A stretch of 64,000 nt of DNA, from the NCBI GenBank assembly GCA_947652605.1, contig OX393577.1:64876108-64940107 (forward strand), read 5' to 3'. The position numbers and the translations under genes are program-made. The notes below the pieces were generated by a model. It was not told the origin of the DNA. It saw only the letters and a list, made by a program, of their open reading frames with translations, and ran no database searches. Positions 25,185-38,473 of the stretch are shown in pieces (the first letter of the stretch is position 1; each line of letters opens with the position of its first letter). The DNA is from Elmis aenea (Eukaryota; Arthropoda; Insecta; Coleoptera; Elmidae).

Positions 25185-25381
25185 CATGGGCGTGCGCAGA
25201 AAATGATCTAGGGAAGGGGGGCAAAGCTTGCAGACAAAATGGCACACAAATTTTTTATCAGAAATGCATTAAAATATTCAACGAACTTTTAGCTTGACCG
25301 TCTTTCATTTGGTCATTAATAAAGTACTCGATCCCAGGAAGGGGCAAGTGCCTCGCTTGCCCTCCCCTGTGGACGCCCATG
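25185..25381 (+). mobile_element. hAT-type MITE family E, copy 1 (197 bp)
   Basis: Ends CATGGGCGTGCGC and GGACGCCCATG are inverted. Flanks GATATACT and GATATGCT give an 8-bp duplication with one mismatch. A relative in the opposite orientation lies at 51090-51235. Confidence 0.8.
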
Positions 25382-25748
25382 GATATGCTTATATTTTATT
25401 TCCCAAAACAAAATTTACTTCCCAATAATGATAAATTTCAAATTATTAGTTTTAGAAAAACCATCTTACTTGGCAATATCTTGCAAATAACAAACTGAAG
25501 ATGCTTTTCACGCAAAACTTCTTAACTTCCTCGCAATTAATCAAATAAAGTGTAACCCGAACAGATAAAAATTCTGTATCGGCGATTTTGAAAGTTTGGC
25601 TTGCTAAGATCATAATTTTAAGTTCTAAAAATACTTGAATCATCTTGACTATCTCTTTCAAATGGTTTGACTTACTAGGATCATTATTTTAAATTCTAAC
25701 CAATACTTGAATTATCTCATTAATCTCTTTAATGATTAATACCATATA
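25382..25748. other. Non-coding stretch
   Basis: AT-rich; two similar blocks (CTTGAATCATCTTGACTATC at 25634 and a relative at about 25708) suggest a short local duplication. Confidence 0.4.
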
Positions 25749-26586
25749 CAGGATTTGATTGGGATCAGGCATTAAAAATATATGAAGAATGAAAAAGGGT
25801 ATTGATCTGAAATTTTAGTCATGACCATGGAACTGACAACAAATGAACACACTTGATTTTCCATTTTCATGGATACTTCAGACAAAAGCGATAAAAGTGG
25901 TTGACAGTTATTAATACTGGCATTTGTTGTCATTTCCAAGGCTTACTATTTAAAAATGTTACAATTTCTCTTAACTTTATCAAAAATTCTTTAATAACTC
26001 GAAAACTATTGCAGATAAGTATAGGAAACGCTAATACAGATTGCTGCAGAATTTAATTTTGCATTAGAAAATGAAAACAAAAATTGGGCATTGTATTTGA
26101 ATAAAACGAGTTTTAGTGGTCTGAAGTTGTATTAAGAGAACATCAAATTTTGGACACCCTGTAAGTAATGCACCGACTGCAAAAATTCCAGGATGAACTC
26201 CAAGGTTTCTTCTATGCATAGTCTCAATTTAAGCGTTTTCTTTTCAAAAATGGCGACGGTAGATAATATTAAGCATCACAATAAAAATCAAAAAATTTTC
26301 AAAAAAGTCCAAAAATCTAAAAAACGACTGCACTTAGATATAGGGAATGCTATCAAAAGTCCCTCTTAAATAACGTGTTAAATCCAAAAATGCAATAAAA
26401 AATAGACCATTGAATTTGAAATAAGAAAGTAGACGTCAACTTCCGGTATTTCCGGAAGTGTCGCCATATTGAAAATATTTTCAATAAACAGATCAGATGC
26501 CATTATTGACATAACCAAAATGTCAGATCAACACCCTTTTTCATTCTTCATATATTTTTAATGCCCGGTCCCAATCAATCACCCTG
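25749..26586. mobile_element. Mariner-type MITE, 838 bp
   Basis: TA flanks CAGG...TTGATTGGGATC at the left and the complement of CAGGGTGATTGATTGGGACC at the right; about 80 bases of inverted end match, including GCATTAAAAATATATGAAGA on both arms. TA target (25747-25748, 26587-26588). No open transposase frame. Confidence 0.8.
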
Positions 26587-26588
26587 TA

Positions 26589-27863
26589 TAATTACTCTAA
26601 AGTAAATTTTAAAATTACATTAAAAACAAAATAAAAACGAGTGAGTTTTGGAAAAGAAAACAACTATAGCAAAAGCTTGAACTGTTTGAGTTGTTTAAAA
26701 TTGACACACATTTTTATTCAAACACGCTAGTAACAACGATATAACTTTAAGGCAAAAATCATTTTTATAAAATGCTATAAACAACAGTTGCCTTTATTTA
26801 AATTATTTCGTACAAGATAAAATTTAAACAAAAAACTTTTTTTTTAAATTTGAATAGCTTAAAGCTGCCTCCAATTATTATTTTACTTTATCGTTACTTT
26901 TGACTATCAAAAATCGAACACTCGAATCTCAACATACTAACAGTCTGAAACCTAATAAAATCAAGCAGCAAGGCTAAAACAAATGAAAACATAAAATAAC
27001 AAGCACCAATCACGACTGCCTTATAATTTTCACTTTCAACTGACACATTTTTTCCCCCAGTTTACACGCATGGCGACAACGTAAACAAAGTGTAATAAAA
27101 GCATAACCTTTATAATGAAAATCACTCAACTTTAATATCAACTGCAAAAGGCAACCTAAACCCACGTTTGAAAACAATACCGGCTTTAATCTCGCAGAGT
27201 GTGAGTTAAATTACGGTTTGATACGTGACAGAACGTGGTACTAGCAAAAGAAAATAAGTCTAGGGGTGATGTCAAGTACAATTACACTTGTATCGCGAAA
27301 ATACTCAGGAAACATAGATTGCCAATTTCAATATTATTCATGAGAACGTCTAGACGCGCTTAAAAAAATCGCGTATTATTGAGGCAATAAAAAAGCGGTC
27401 AACGAACGGCGTAAAATATTGGTCACGTGTGCTGGAGCTTTTTAAAAGACGCAGCGAACTTTAATGGCGGATTACGAGAACAAAGCTTTGGTCCCAGAAG
27501 CCTTTGACACCATGTGTCCAACGACTGGCTTCAATGCAACGGAACGACACCAATTATAGAGGATTCTAAAATGGGACTTGAAAGTGCAGGACGATTTTTT
27601 TTAGCAAAACGACATTTTAACACGTTTTTCAAAGCGTAAAACTGCAACAAAGATCAAAGCTAGTACAACATATCGCTAAAAATTGGCAAGCATTCGTAGC
27701 AAATTATTTACCGGGCGCATACTGTACGGCCCTTTTTTATATGGGGAACGGGCTTAATTATTTTGTAAAAAGCTCCAGGTCTACATCAAACGTTTCATGA
27801 AAAACAGCGTCAACACTAACAAGTTGTTGAAAATGACCCACACTCATACAGAACGATAAAGGG
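26589..27863. other. Non-coding stretch with a GC-richer block
   Basis: No gene recognised. 27180-27560 is less AT-rich and unique in the window; a regulatory role is possible but unsupported. Confidence 0.4.
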
Positions 27864-28150
27864 GAGCCGCATGAAAGGTTGGAACGTTCAAATATTGAAT
27901 GTTCAAATCTGGAAAATGCAAGGATAGAATCATTCAAATCTTGAATCGTTCAACGCTGGAATCACTCAACGCAGGAATCATGCAACGATGGAACCATGCA
28001 ACACGGGAATCGTTCATCGCTGGAAAGCTCAAATCTGGAATCCAGAAATTAAGAATTTTTGCTGCCCTCTATATTACAACAGCCAAAGTATGATATAATT
28101 ACAGAACACTTCGTTTTATATTTTGTCTTAACTATTGTATAGTGGAAGAC
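27864..28150 (+). repeat. Dispersed repeat family B, copy 2
   Basis: Longest copy. It begins GGAGCCGCATGAAAGGTTGG, the start shared by copies 3 and 4, and runs to AGTGGAAGA as in copy 1. Confidence 0.78.
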
Positions 28151-28937
28151 CATTTTTGGACGGCCGTAGAAAACACAAAAAAAAAAAAGTTGAAAAAACG
28201 TGTTCTTTGAAACATCAAAATTACAGAATTATTACTGAACCATTTTTGGATTTACCAAAATTCTACATTTATAATTCAAGATTCTTTCTTTTAAAAAATC
28301 TTCAACTTTTATAGGCAAAATCGATATGTCCCAAACTGCAATTCAAGTCACTGGGTCGCATTTTCTCCACAATTTAAACGCTAAAACATCTCATATCTTC
28401 TTAAACTAGCTAACACAACTCGTAACACGGCTATTTACACAAAACCGTACTTTTATGTCCATTTAAGGACGTCTCCATTGGCGCTAACAAGCCGCCAAAA
28501 CACTGAAGTTCAGTCAAATTGTATGTGACATCTAGTTGACACTGGATTTATGTCTATAAACTTTTATAGGGGTTCAAGACCTCTTAGTAGCATGAGAAAG
28601 ATGTGCATGGCACGCGACTGGCGTGACGCATACAATCATATTTCGGACGATCACAACAAACTTGGACAATTTTGGCTAAATACACTACACGCATATATTC
28701 ACCACAACTTTATAAGTTTTCGTTTCGTACTGTTATTTTATAAAAGTTATACTGATGGCAAATTCGAACCAACCCTGTACAAAGTTTTAAAATAACTCTT
28801 CACCCTCTTTACCCAACATTTGGCAAGTAAGAACAGCACCTTTTAATATTTTGAAACATAATAGTATGTAATAAGTACGTTAAAGACAACTAATATGGCG
28901 AAGGTGTGACATTATAGCAAATTGTAAATTAATTGAT
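28151..28937. other. Non-coding stretch
   Basis: Unique-looking DNA; an 81-codon frame at 28550 has no domain. Confidence 0.35.
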
Positions 28938-29010
28938 TGGGATTCGAGCCCAAGACTTTCCGATTAAATTGCAATGCACGACGGCTAAGCTATCAACCGA
29001 GTTATCACTA
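28938..29010 (-). repeat. tRNA-like sequence, probable SINE or tRNA pseudogene
   Basis: On the minus strand, GGTTGATAGCTTAGCCGTCG resembles an A box and GGGCTCGAATCCC resembles a B box (one change from GGTTCGAATCC), with spacing of about 50 bases. No cloverleaf with a proper acceptor stem was found. Confidence 0.4.
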
Positions 29011-29499
29011 TCGTAAACTTAAATTTATAGCTTCTATTATGACTCCACACATTAAGTAGTAAACTGGCTATACCTATATACGATGGAAAAAACAGAAAAT
29101 TTGTTGCGAACATCCAACAAGCAACGGACAAAATTTCAAAGCCTAATTGAACGATTAAGCACCCAAATTGCTTAAACAGAGAATTTGGAATATAAAAATA
29201 AAATATGAGTTATTACGATATAGAGCGCATAGTATACATATTAATTTTTTTTGGAAGAGTTATGGACACTGTTAAATAAACTACTAGATAAACAAATTTT
29301 TATAACATAAACCCAAATTAAACAATTTAGATTCCAACTTGGCCAAAGTCTTTAGAAAATTTATAGCCACAAACCTATAAAAAGCATTTAAACATTTAGC
29401 TATTCAAACATTGTCCAAAAACGAGTTTTTCCATTTCCACTTAAGTTCATCAAAATATTAACACATTAGTCAAATTACCACAAGCGCTTTTGATAGTAA

Positions 29500-30320
29500 A
29501 ATAGTAAACAAAACTGCAAATGCAACACAAGAAACGAAAATATTCAAAAATACCCTCCAACAAACATCACCCAGACAACATTTGAACATCAAACTTAATT
29601 GACACATTTTACACCAACTCGTTGCAAAAGTTTTTATCAATGACTGCAAACTTTTTACAACTAAAATAGCAAACAAATCCAACACATACAAAACAAAACA
29701 AAAATTAGTGCCCTGCAATAAAATCGATTCGGAAAAAAATCTGATTGACATATTTTCCCCCAAACTAATTCCAAAGGCGCGAAATTCTTATAAATATTTA
29801 CAGCAGTTAAAACAGTAAGCAACAACGCAAATCTACAAAAACATTTACAAATACCATCCATAAACATTCGCCCAGAAAACATGAGAACTCCAAATCTAAT
29901 TGACACATTTTCCCCCAACTCGTAGCATACATTTCTGTCCATGGCTGCAAATTTCTTAAAACCATTCAAAGCCATTAGGACGGTAAGAAAAACGCAAAAG
30001 TAACGAAAGTATTTAAAAATACCATTCTCCAAACTTGCACCCAGAAAACATATGAACATCAAACCGAATTGACACATTTTCCCCCAACTCGCAGCACACA
30101 ATTCTGTTAATGGCTGCAAATTTTTTATCAATATTTAAAGCAATTAGGACAGTAAGAAAAACGCAAAAGTAACGAAAGTATTTAAAAATACCATTCTCCA
30201 AACTTTCGCCTAGAAAACATATAAACATCAAACCTAAATGACACATTTTCCCCCAACTCGCAGCATACATTTCTGTCCATGGCTGCAAATTTCTCGCAAT
30301 ATTTACATCAATTCGATTCA
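29500..30320. repeat. Tandem repeat, 169-bp unit, about five copies
   Basis: The marker GACACATTTTCCCCCAACTC or a variant occurs at 29601, 29747, 29902, 30071 and 30240. The last two intervals are exactly 169 bp and those units are nearly identical; the first ones are older, 146 and 155 bp apart. The minus strand is open for long stretches (up to 156 codons), with frames overlapping because 169 is not a multiple of three. Confidence 0.88.
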
Positions 30321-31265
30321 ATCTTCGTCATCCATACATAATTCGAAAGAATTTGTATCCCTCTCGTTTTAAAATTTCCATACGAAACTCGCCCTTTCTA
30401 AAAAAGTTCTTGTACAACGCGTGGCTAAAAATAGCACCGGTAAACGGTGCGGGAGGAAGTTGTATTTACACAACAATCAAGAATCGGATCAAACAACCAG
30501 CACCACTGGCAGCTCAGGGCACGTGTGTGTTTACAAAAGCTAATGTTTACAACACATTGATGGCTACTAACCTCCACTACTAGAACCCCAGGTAGGTAGC
30601 TTCAGTAACTTCTTGAAACTACTAGATCTTTTCAAGCTTCCAGATCTCGACGTATAATCCTGGGTCTCCATAAAACTCACTTATATTGCACATAATAAAT
30701 TGTCACCAGATTTTCACACACATTATCCTCCCAAGAAGAGAAACTTGGATGAAACATTGCATACAGCAGAAATCTTTTAAATCAGTTATGATTCACTAAA
30801 CCAAATTGTCTTATCAGGTTTTACTGTACTGCTAAGACTGCAAAGATAAGGAAGGTACGTCAATCGTTGTTCCAACAAGTAATTAATGTGAGATACACAT
30901 CAAAAAGTTATTGAAAAAAACGACAGTCTCAAAAAATCGTTTTTAAACATAAAAAGATTGTAAAACCCTAATTGCACTTCTACTTAGGCCGGGTCTATAT
31001 TGCAAGCGATATGACGCGATAAAAAATAAGGGCTCGTCCACATTAGGGATTTTTCATTGTGCCGCTCGACCAATGGTGGAAAATATTTTTCGGGCTTTAT
31101 TAAAAATTTAATTTAATTTAAAAAAAAACAGCTTTAACCCCCAACAAGTGACTTATGCCACTTTCAAAATAAACGGCTCGTATGATCTGCTCTGTGTGAA
31201 TCGATTTTTGTTAAAACTGTGGCCACACTGTGGTAAAATTTCACCACCATCCTACTATCAATATT
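30321..31265. other. Non-coding stretch
   Basis: No gene recognised. 30420-30560 is slightly GC-richer and contains an E-box CACGTG. TTGTTCCAACAAG at 30870 equals the left end of family C. Confidence 0.4.
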
Positions 31266-31336
31266 GGAGCCGCATGAAAAGTTGAAACATTCAAATATAG
31301 AATGTTCAAATCTGGAAAATGCACCGGTAGAATCAT
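31266..31336 (+). repeat. Dispersed repeat family B, copy 3 (left end only)
   Basis: GGAGCCGCATGAAAAGTTGA through ATGTTCAAATCTGGAAAATG; stops after about 70 bases. Confidence 0.75.
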
Positions 31337-32540
31337 CAATTTACATTTTCCTAGGAACATTTGCCTCTAATTTTTTTTTTCATATGTTCGAAAAAATGAC
31401 AATCTATTTCTGTAATCTATCCCACATTTTTTTTAAATTCCCTTATCTTAAACAAATTAATTAAAGTACTTTTATGTTAAAAATACAACATAAACATTTA
31501 ATATTTACACGCGAGTGCCAACACAGTAAAAATTCCACAGAAACGCTAAACATGAAAATGACACACATGGCTCTCATGTTATAAAAAACAGGCCACATCC
31601 TCCGTGGCAACAACTTCCTTCCCAAAACTAGAACTGAATTAGCGCCAATTAGCTTAATCCTGTTTTAATGTTTCGCGATAAAAATTAGGGGCATAATTAA
31701 ACAAGTTACGATGCTGCATATAGACAAATTCATTATTCAAAGAAACAATAAAACAAACCGTTTTACGAAATTAAAACGGGGAAATTATGTTAATTAAATA
31801 ATTTTGGCATTACCCTTTTCCACTAAAAGAAATATTATTGCAATAATGCACGCTAATTAATTAAGTTATAAACCACAGCCCAAAATAATTTCAATTCACA
31901 CCTAATTTTAAACGCATTTAAGTACTGAACAATGCTTAAAAACAATTGAACAACACAAACAATTGCCTACGTACGAATAAAATAATTACGAAACAAAAAA
32001 AGAAAAATGGTTTGATTAATTTGCTCATCGGCAAATTCTATAATGCACGTTAGACAATAAGTAATATTTAGATTGAGCAAGCGTTATTTATTCAAGACCA
32101 CAGCCACCTGAAAAGAATATCCAAAAACGTGCAATCGTTTGATTTTGGTTCAGTTTGAAGTGTTCTTCAAATTGAAGCTTTTTTCAAATTAATATTCACC
32201 TAGACTCAGGGCCGGCGCAAAAGTATCTGACGCCCCTAGGCAAAGAAAATTTAGGCGCCCCTACATATTATCGTGTAATATGTTTTTGGGGATTTACCCA
32301 AACGTCGAGCTGTGAATAAACAAATTTTAACACTGGTAAATCCCCAAAAACATGTATATTTATGAAAATAATATCATTATGAACTTTTCAAAATTTTTTT
32401 AGCAATTGTACATACATAATGTATATGATTACCTACTCCAAATGTTTGTGTATGAAAAAAAAAAATACGTCTAAAATACAAAAATTAGGAAACTTTATTT
32501 TTTGGGCTTCGGCTTTGGCGGTTTTGAATTAATTCATCTA
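31337..32540. other. Non-coding stretch
   Basis: AT-rich. CAGGGCCGGCGCAAAAGTAT at 32213 looks like a hAT-type end but its partner was not found. Confidence 0.4.
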
Positions 32541-33293
32541 CAGGGTGGTCCACATAGACGGGCCACTATTGGGATCTCCTAAACGTTAAGAGCTACAAAG
32601 AAGTTTAAATAAGACAAATTGTTTCCCTTTCTGATACCTATACAGTGATGCTTAAATATTTTTAAAAAGTTCCATGGCACACTAGATAATAAACAAAAAT
32701 CAAAATGGACACTTATTTTTAATTGTTAATAACTCGGTTACACTTGATGATACAAAAATATTTTTGGGGAAAAAGTTGTACAATCTTTACGCACTATATT
32801 CATTTGTTTTATATTGTTTAAATTCTTAGATAGATTACAAAGTTGCATATTATTTTTTTTTTATGAAAACCATAGTTGGCCATGAATGAAAACGCATTTT
32901 TTTCCCTCTTTTCAATAATATAAGGTTTAATGTATTTATTTTGATATTTAAGCTCAAAACAAATAAAACTCATCAAAAAGTCCCTATAAAGCTATAGAGT
33001 GCCATGAATTTAAACAATATTAAAACAAATGAATGTTTTCAATTTACAGTGAGTAAAAAAATCTGCAACTTTTTCCCCAAAAATATTTTTGTACCAAGTA
33101 TAACCGAGTTATAAGCGATTTAAAAAAAAATGCCCATTATGATTTTTGTATATTATCTATCGTGCTTTTTTAAAACATTAAAGCATCACTGAATAGATCT
33201 CAGAAAGGCGAACAATTTGCCTAATTAAAACTTCTTTACAGCTCTTATCGTTTACGAGATCCCAATAGTGGCCCTTCTATGTGGACCACCCTG
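32541..33293. mobile_element. Mariner-type fold-back MITE, 753 bp
   Basis: Inverted ends start CAGGGTGGTCCACATAGACG with TA on both sides (32539-32540 and 33294-33295). The arms remain complementary for more than 200 bases, e.g. GATCTCCTAAACG / CGTTTACGAGATC and AACTCGGTTA / TAACCGAGTT. No transposase. Confidence 0.9.
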
Positions 33294-33295
33294 TA

Positions 33296-34786
33296 TATCA
33301 ATGGTAGATGCAGTTTAATAGATATATTATTCCTAGACCAATGAGTCGTTCCTGATACATGGTAGAGCGAGTGTGCGTTTTTATAAGTTTTAATTTTAAA
33401 AATCTCCTTTCTGAACTTGCTACCGATACTGGCAATGTCGCAAAAATTCTCAGAACAATAAACACACTTGGAACACAATTTTCTAAATAATTTTTACATA
33501 TATACAACAGGACATTTAATGAAAATGTCTTCTTTTTTTGGAATCCACCTTGCTATTAATTGTAATTCACTACATAAAATATATTCCGTCAAAATATTCA
33601 ACTTTTATCGTTCTGTACTTCATGAAAAAGTATTTATTTTGGAAATGAACCCAAAAATAAAACGACTCTAAACAATTGCCTCAAAATATAACAAAATCGC
33701 GTCACAGATCCACATTTTGCGATATCACAACAATTATCGGATTATTCAATTAAATAAATCAAAACCGAACGGCTCCGAACGTAAATATTTAACGCAAAAG
33801 CATGGAGGTCGTTCCAATTTTTAAATAATCAAACTCTGACACGCGCTGCAATCAATATTATTTAAAAGATAACTAAACAAAGTCGACCGACACCAGATCC
33901 AATTAAAATTTAGATCGTTTTGAATCACAACAATAAATCAAAGAATTACAGAACAATTTCATACATACGACATGATTACACGCGCCCTAGTTCTTAATAA
34001 ATCTAAATTGGCCGACACACAAATCGACAAACTCGAAGAACTACTCCGAGGCACCGTCATTTATTTTTCTGCAACCTGCCGAAAAAAATACAGACCCGAA
34101 CTTCCAGGTAGAAGCGAATTTTAGGGACGCAACAATAGAAAGCTGTATCGCAGGTTAAAACAGCAAGTAGCTTGGACCGACAACCCTACCTAAACTCTCA
34201 AAAACCCCTATTACAAATTTTCTATTTTTACGGCACTCTTGATTTATTGTTTTTAAACAGATATTATCAAGCACTCGACACCTTTTCGCTTATTAACAAT
34301 ATATCACGGGCACTCAATTAAGTCACTTATTTATCACTTTAAAATTTTTAAACAATTGAAGGCGAACTTTTTTTTTTCAATATGACAGTTCGAAACAAAA
34401 GCTAAACAAACGCCATGCCGCGCTAGGGTTCGCAATAAGCACGGGACAACGAGCTTCTAGCGACGACGATATAGCACAACAGCTGAGGAGCGCGCGATTT
34501 TAAAGACGACGTTCCGAACTAACCTAACCTAAGCGACACGTCGGTTCCGTGTGTGATTGCATAAAAGCCGACACTCAAACTGTTACAGACGCAGTGGCGT
34601 ACTGGAGCTTTGTGAGCACCCTTGATGGGCCGCACTCAGAGGGTGCCGATCGGTCGCCGGTCAAAACAATACGCAATCATCAAACCCCTCAACGCCATTA
34701 ACTCGACAGAAAATAATGACGAAAAACAAAAGAATCACTTTCACAAGAAATTTGTAAATATTTAAGTAAATGATTAACATTCAGTA
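33296..34786. other. Non-coding stretch with GC-richer block at 34380-34690
   Basis: No coding frame. The GC-richer block holds CATAAAAG (TATA-like, 34560) and short CCTAACC repeats. It resembles a promoter or untranslated region in composition; no linked gene found. Confidence 0.4.
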
Positions 34787-35694
34787 GGGGAGACCGGGGG
34801 TGAAAGTAACATTTTTTTTGTTTTTGTTTAATATTTCATAAAGTATAACAAGTTTTTTACATCCAAATTGATTTAATGATAGATTGGACATTTGTCTTCC
34901 TTCCAAGATTTTTATTTCATGTTTCGTAAAGCTTATGTGAGAATTTTTTTTCCTGTAGTAAGACAGCTGTTACTTTCAACCTCAACGTTGGGTAAGAACG
35001 ATAGGGGTAAGTTGTAACGGCAAAATAATTTACACAGCTCATAAGTAGTGGGTAAATAAATAAGTATTCATCAACAAAATTATTATTTGATTCCAAAATA
35101 CACATTAGCAAAATGAAAAAAAAATCAAAAATAAATTCTTTGGTACAATACAAAATGATAAGTGAACAATATCAATATTCAAAAATTTCAAACCAAAAGG
35201 TACAACAAATTGGAAAATTAATCCGACAAGTTTTGTATGTTCTCATCTACGAAGAAAACCACCAATTATGTGCTAAGAGTGAACATTCGCAAGTGAAAAC
35301 ATTGATTGGGGTTGGTTGTAACACCGTTACTTTTGACCCCAAGTGTACACAAAACAAAGGGAATCCACAATTAACCATGATTCCAACGTCAAATTGTATT
35401 GCATCCACCAATAGCCAACAAAATTTAGAACATAATAATCTAGGTACTTTTTTGTTCCTCTTTTAAAGATCGCCTAAAAGTCACTCGACCGGTGACACAA
35501 CGCATTAACTTTTAGGCGGAAAATGGTGACTCTGGCCGACAAAAACTTAACTTCTATGACAGAAGAAAACTAGCAATGTAGGTAGGAAGGTGGATGTAAC
35601 TGCTAAACCGCTTAGGGCGACATACAACAAAAATTAAAGAAACTATAGGCACTGTTACAATCTACCCGTGTTACTTCCATCCCCGGTCTCCCCC
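34787..35694. mobile_element. DNA element with GGGGAGACCGGGG ends, 908 bp
   Basis: Left end GGGGAGACCGGGGGTGAAAG and right end complement GGGGGAGACCGGGGATGGAA are inverted repeats. GTTACTTT-like strings recur inside. Two overlapping frames (78 and 117 codons) have no recognisable domain. Target duplication unclear. Confidence 0.75.
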
Positions 35695-35931
35695 AATTAT
35701 ATACACTACTACAATACTAGTTATAGTAAATGCATAAAAGTACTTAAAGCTTTGGAAGAAAGAAATAAATAACATGTCCACTAATAGTAAACACACACAT
35801 ATACCAAGAAATGTATACAATTCCTAAAACACTTTAGTAAAAGCAACTTAATCAATACAAATTCTTTGCAAATTTCATTTCTCATTAACAAATGATTTAT
35901 TAATTGAATGCAATTTTACAGTATTTCATTG

Positions 35932-36125
35932 AATTCAAACGGAATACTATTAGTTAAATAATTAATATGAAACAACTACAAAATTACTCGATATAGGTAC
36001 ACTAGCGATTCCGGAGCCCCTTTGGGGCTCCTACACCGCTAGTCGTCATTAAATTCAAACAGAATACTATTAGTTAAATAATTAATATGAAACAACTACA
36101 AAATTACTCGATATAGGTACACTAG
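35932..36125 (+). repeat. Interrupted direct repeat flanking a GC hairpin
   Basis: Two nearly identical units of about 74 bases, 35932-36005 and 36052-36125, lie 120 bases apart and differ at about one base. Between them sits GGAGCCCCTTTGGGGCTCC (36013-36031), an 8-bp perfect stem with a 3-base loop. Confidence 0.9.
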
Positions 36126-38473
36126 TAACAGGTTTCTGAAAATATCTTTCATTGACTCATTGACTATTGCATTTTTGCACCAACAAAAAATTGAAATTTT
36201 TTGCAAAATTTAAGATTATGTTGTCTCTGCTAAATTGGATACCAAGTGCATACATTTACTAGTCAAAAGTATTAATTGTCATGTCTTTCAACTTTTTTAC
36301 TTCTTTACTTTACTAAGTAAATAGGTAAGTAACTTTACTAAATAAATAAATTTACTAGTAAATGTATGCAGTTACTGATTTCCTTGTTTTTCTGTAACTT
36401 ATACTTAAGATAAACATTTATCGAAATGATTACAGTACATGCATATTTAACTCCGTACGCACGCCACCTTGAATCGGCGATAAGCTTTGCTAGAAAAATA
36501 GAACAATTTTAGAACAAATGAATAAAAATAAATACTTCAACTTCGCGATTTTCTCCAGGAAAAATCGCCGAAGAGATTCGTCCAATAAAAAAGCTTTTTT
36601 ACAGAATGTTACTTTTACTTCAACCGTCCTGTTGGATTTGAATAAATTCGAAAATGTTCCCTTTCTAATTTTGATAACGTGCTGGTTACGCGTGAACTAA
36701 ATAACAAAAACACCGCAAGTTTATTCTTTTAAATATAACAGCTCTTAAAAAAAATTGCGTCTGCTTTTATGAGCTATTTAAACGAAACATTTGAACTACT
36801 AAATAATATATCTGAAACAGTTGCTCGCGATAAATTGAAAGCAATCTATTAAATCAAGTACCACTAGCCCGACATAATTTAAAGAAAAATCGCTCAAATA
36901 CAATTAAAAATAACCACCGAAAACACTCGTGAATTTTACTTCAATTTACAGAAGCAACTGAAATTATTATTTAGCGTCGAAGTATTGAATAACATTACAA
37001 TCATACACTGAGATAACGCTCCACTGCTGAAGCAAGGCTGACAAAAACAAGAACCTACGTGGGTATTTTTGTATGAAATGTTATTATACACGGCTTGAAA
37101 TACAGGTACAGCAACTTTGAGCAAGCAGAATTACATTTACAGACAGTAAATAACGCTTATTAATACTCAGGTATAAAACAAATATGTATCAGAATAACTT
37201 CCCTTTCACGAAACGTAAATTAAGAAAAATCTTCACTCCATTCGCAGTTATGGATATAGTGTTACCATATCGTGAACAACAGACACCATTTCATGCAATA
37301 ATTAACATAACACATTTAGTTATTATAATCTGGGGTTGATCACCTGTCTTTTTGAGGGTTTCATTATCAAAAAAACATGATATGGGGTGACAGACACAAT
37401 GGAAAGAAACCCTTCACTCAGGCAGTTTTGGGGTGACTTTAATATAGCCACAAGATCATGAAATTTGCTTGAAATCGATTGTTACTGTTAGTAAACAACA
37501 AACGCTTAAATCTGCTTACACCCAGCGGGCATGCCTTAACGAACCATAATATGCCTCATAAATTACAATAACCAGTGATCATAAGTTGAATAATGATAAT
37601 ATTAAACAAAATACATAACGATAAATCAAGAAGAAACTAATGTTTATATTGCTAACTCCCAAATCGAGCAAACATGTCAACTTATAAGCCTTCTACAAAA
37701 CTAAATAAGCTTTTCGTTCAGTTTTATCTCCCAAACCCTGCCATAAAAAAATTTAATCGCAACAATGAACTTAGGAACTGGAACGAGCTTTTGTATTTAC
37801 AATGATGATTTACAGTCTGTGTCCTTGCTGTATATGTTAAATAAAATCTGAAATACTGTCAGACTATTTGGCACCAAACGAACGTTTACATTAAATATTT
37901 TAATAGGTTTACAATAGCAAGACAGTTCAATCTGAAACATTTCTAAACAGAATTAGATCTTGCTGCCTACAACTATTACGCAATGGTAAACAACATTTTT
38001 GTTTAACAAAACATATTTATCTTTCATTTTTTTATAACACGAGAAGGCGAAAATTGCGCTGCTTTTTATGTAAACACGTTCAATATTTTAAACTGAAGAA
38101 TTTTATAGAGAAATTACTACCTCAAATAGAATCAAAAAGTGAAAAACAAAATAACTTCAAACATTTTTTTTCCACGCAAAATTACAAACAATAACAAAAT
38201 TATTTCCATTTCCGTACCAGACTCTGCTTTGTGGACGTAAATTTTGACTTAACAGAATACATTATGTTCAAAAATGTTGCCCAAAACGAAGTGTCTGCCA
38301 ATCTGATTTGTAAAAAATTTGCTAATATCTTCAAAACTGTTTGAAACACCCTGTATTTAGGTATTATGTGGTTGTAATAACACACACATACATACATCCG
38401 ACAGATTGTTTTATGAAAAATTTACTGTTTTTTCCTTTAACAATTAACAATAAGAAGCACCTCTCCGTTACTA
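36126..38473. other. Non-coding stretch
   Basis: AT-rich; no gene. A lone CACCCTGTAT end at 38347 is mariner-type debris. Confidence 0.4.

Noticed and set aside
29470..30321. Three overlapping minus frames of 97-156 codons, Cys/Phe-rich like a membrane protein
   Set aside because: They follow the 169-bp tandem unit and switch frame from unit to unit, so they are by-products of the repeat.
34515..34530. Telomere-like CTAACCTAACCTAA
   Set aside because: Only two or three units; not an array.
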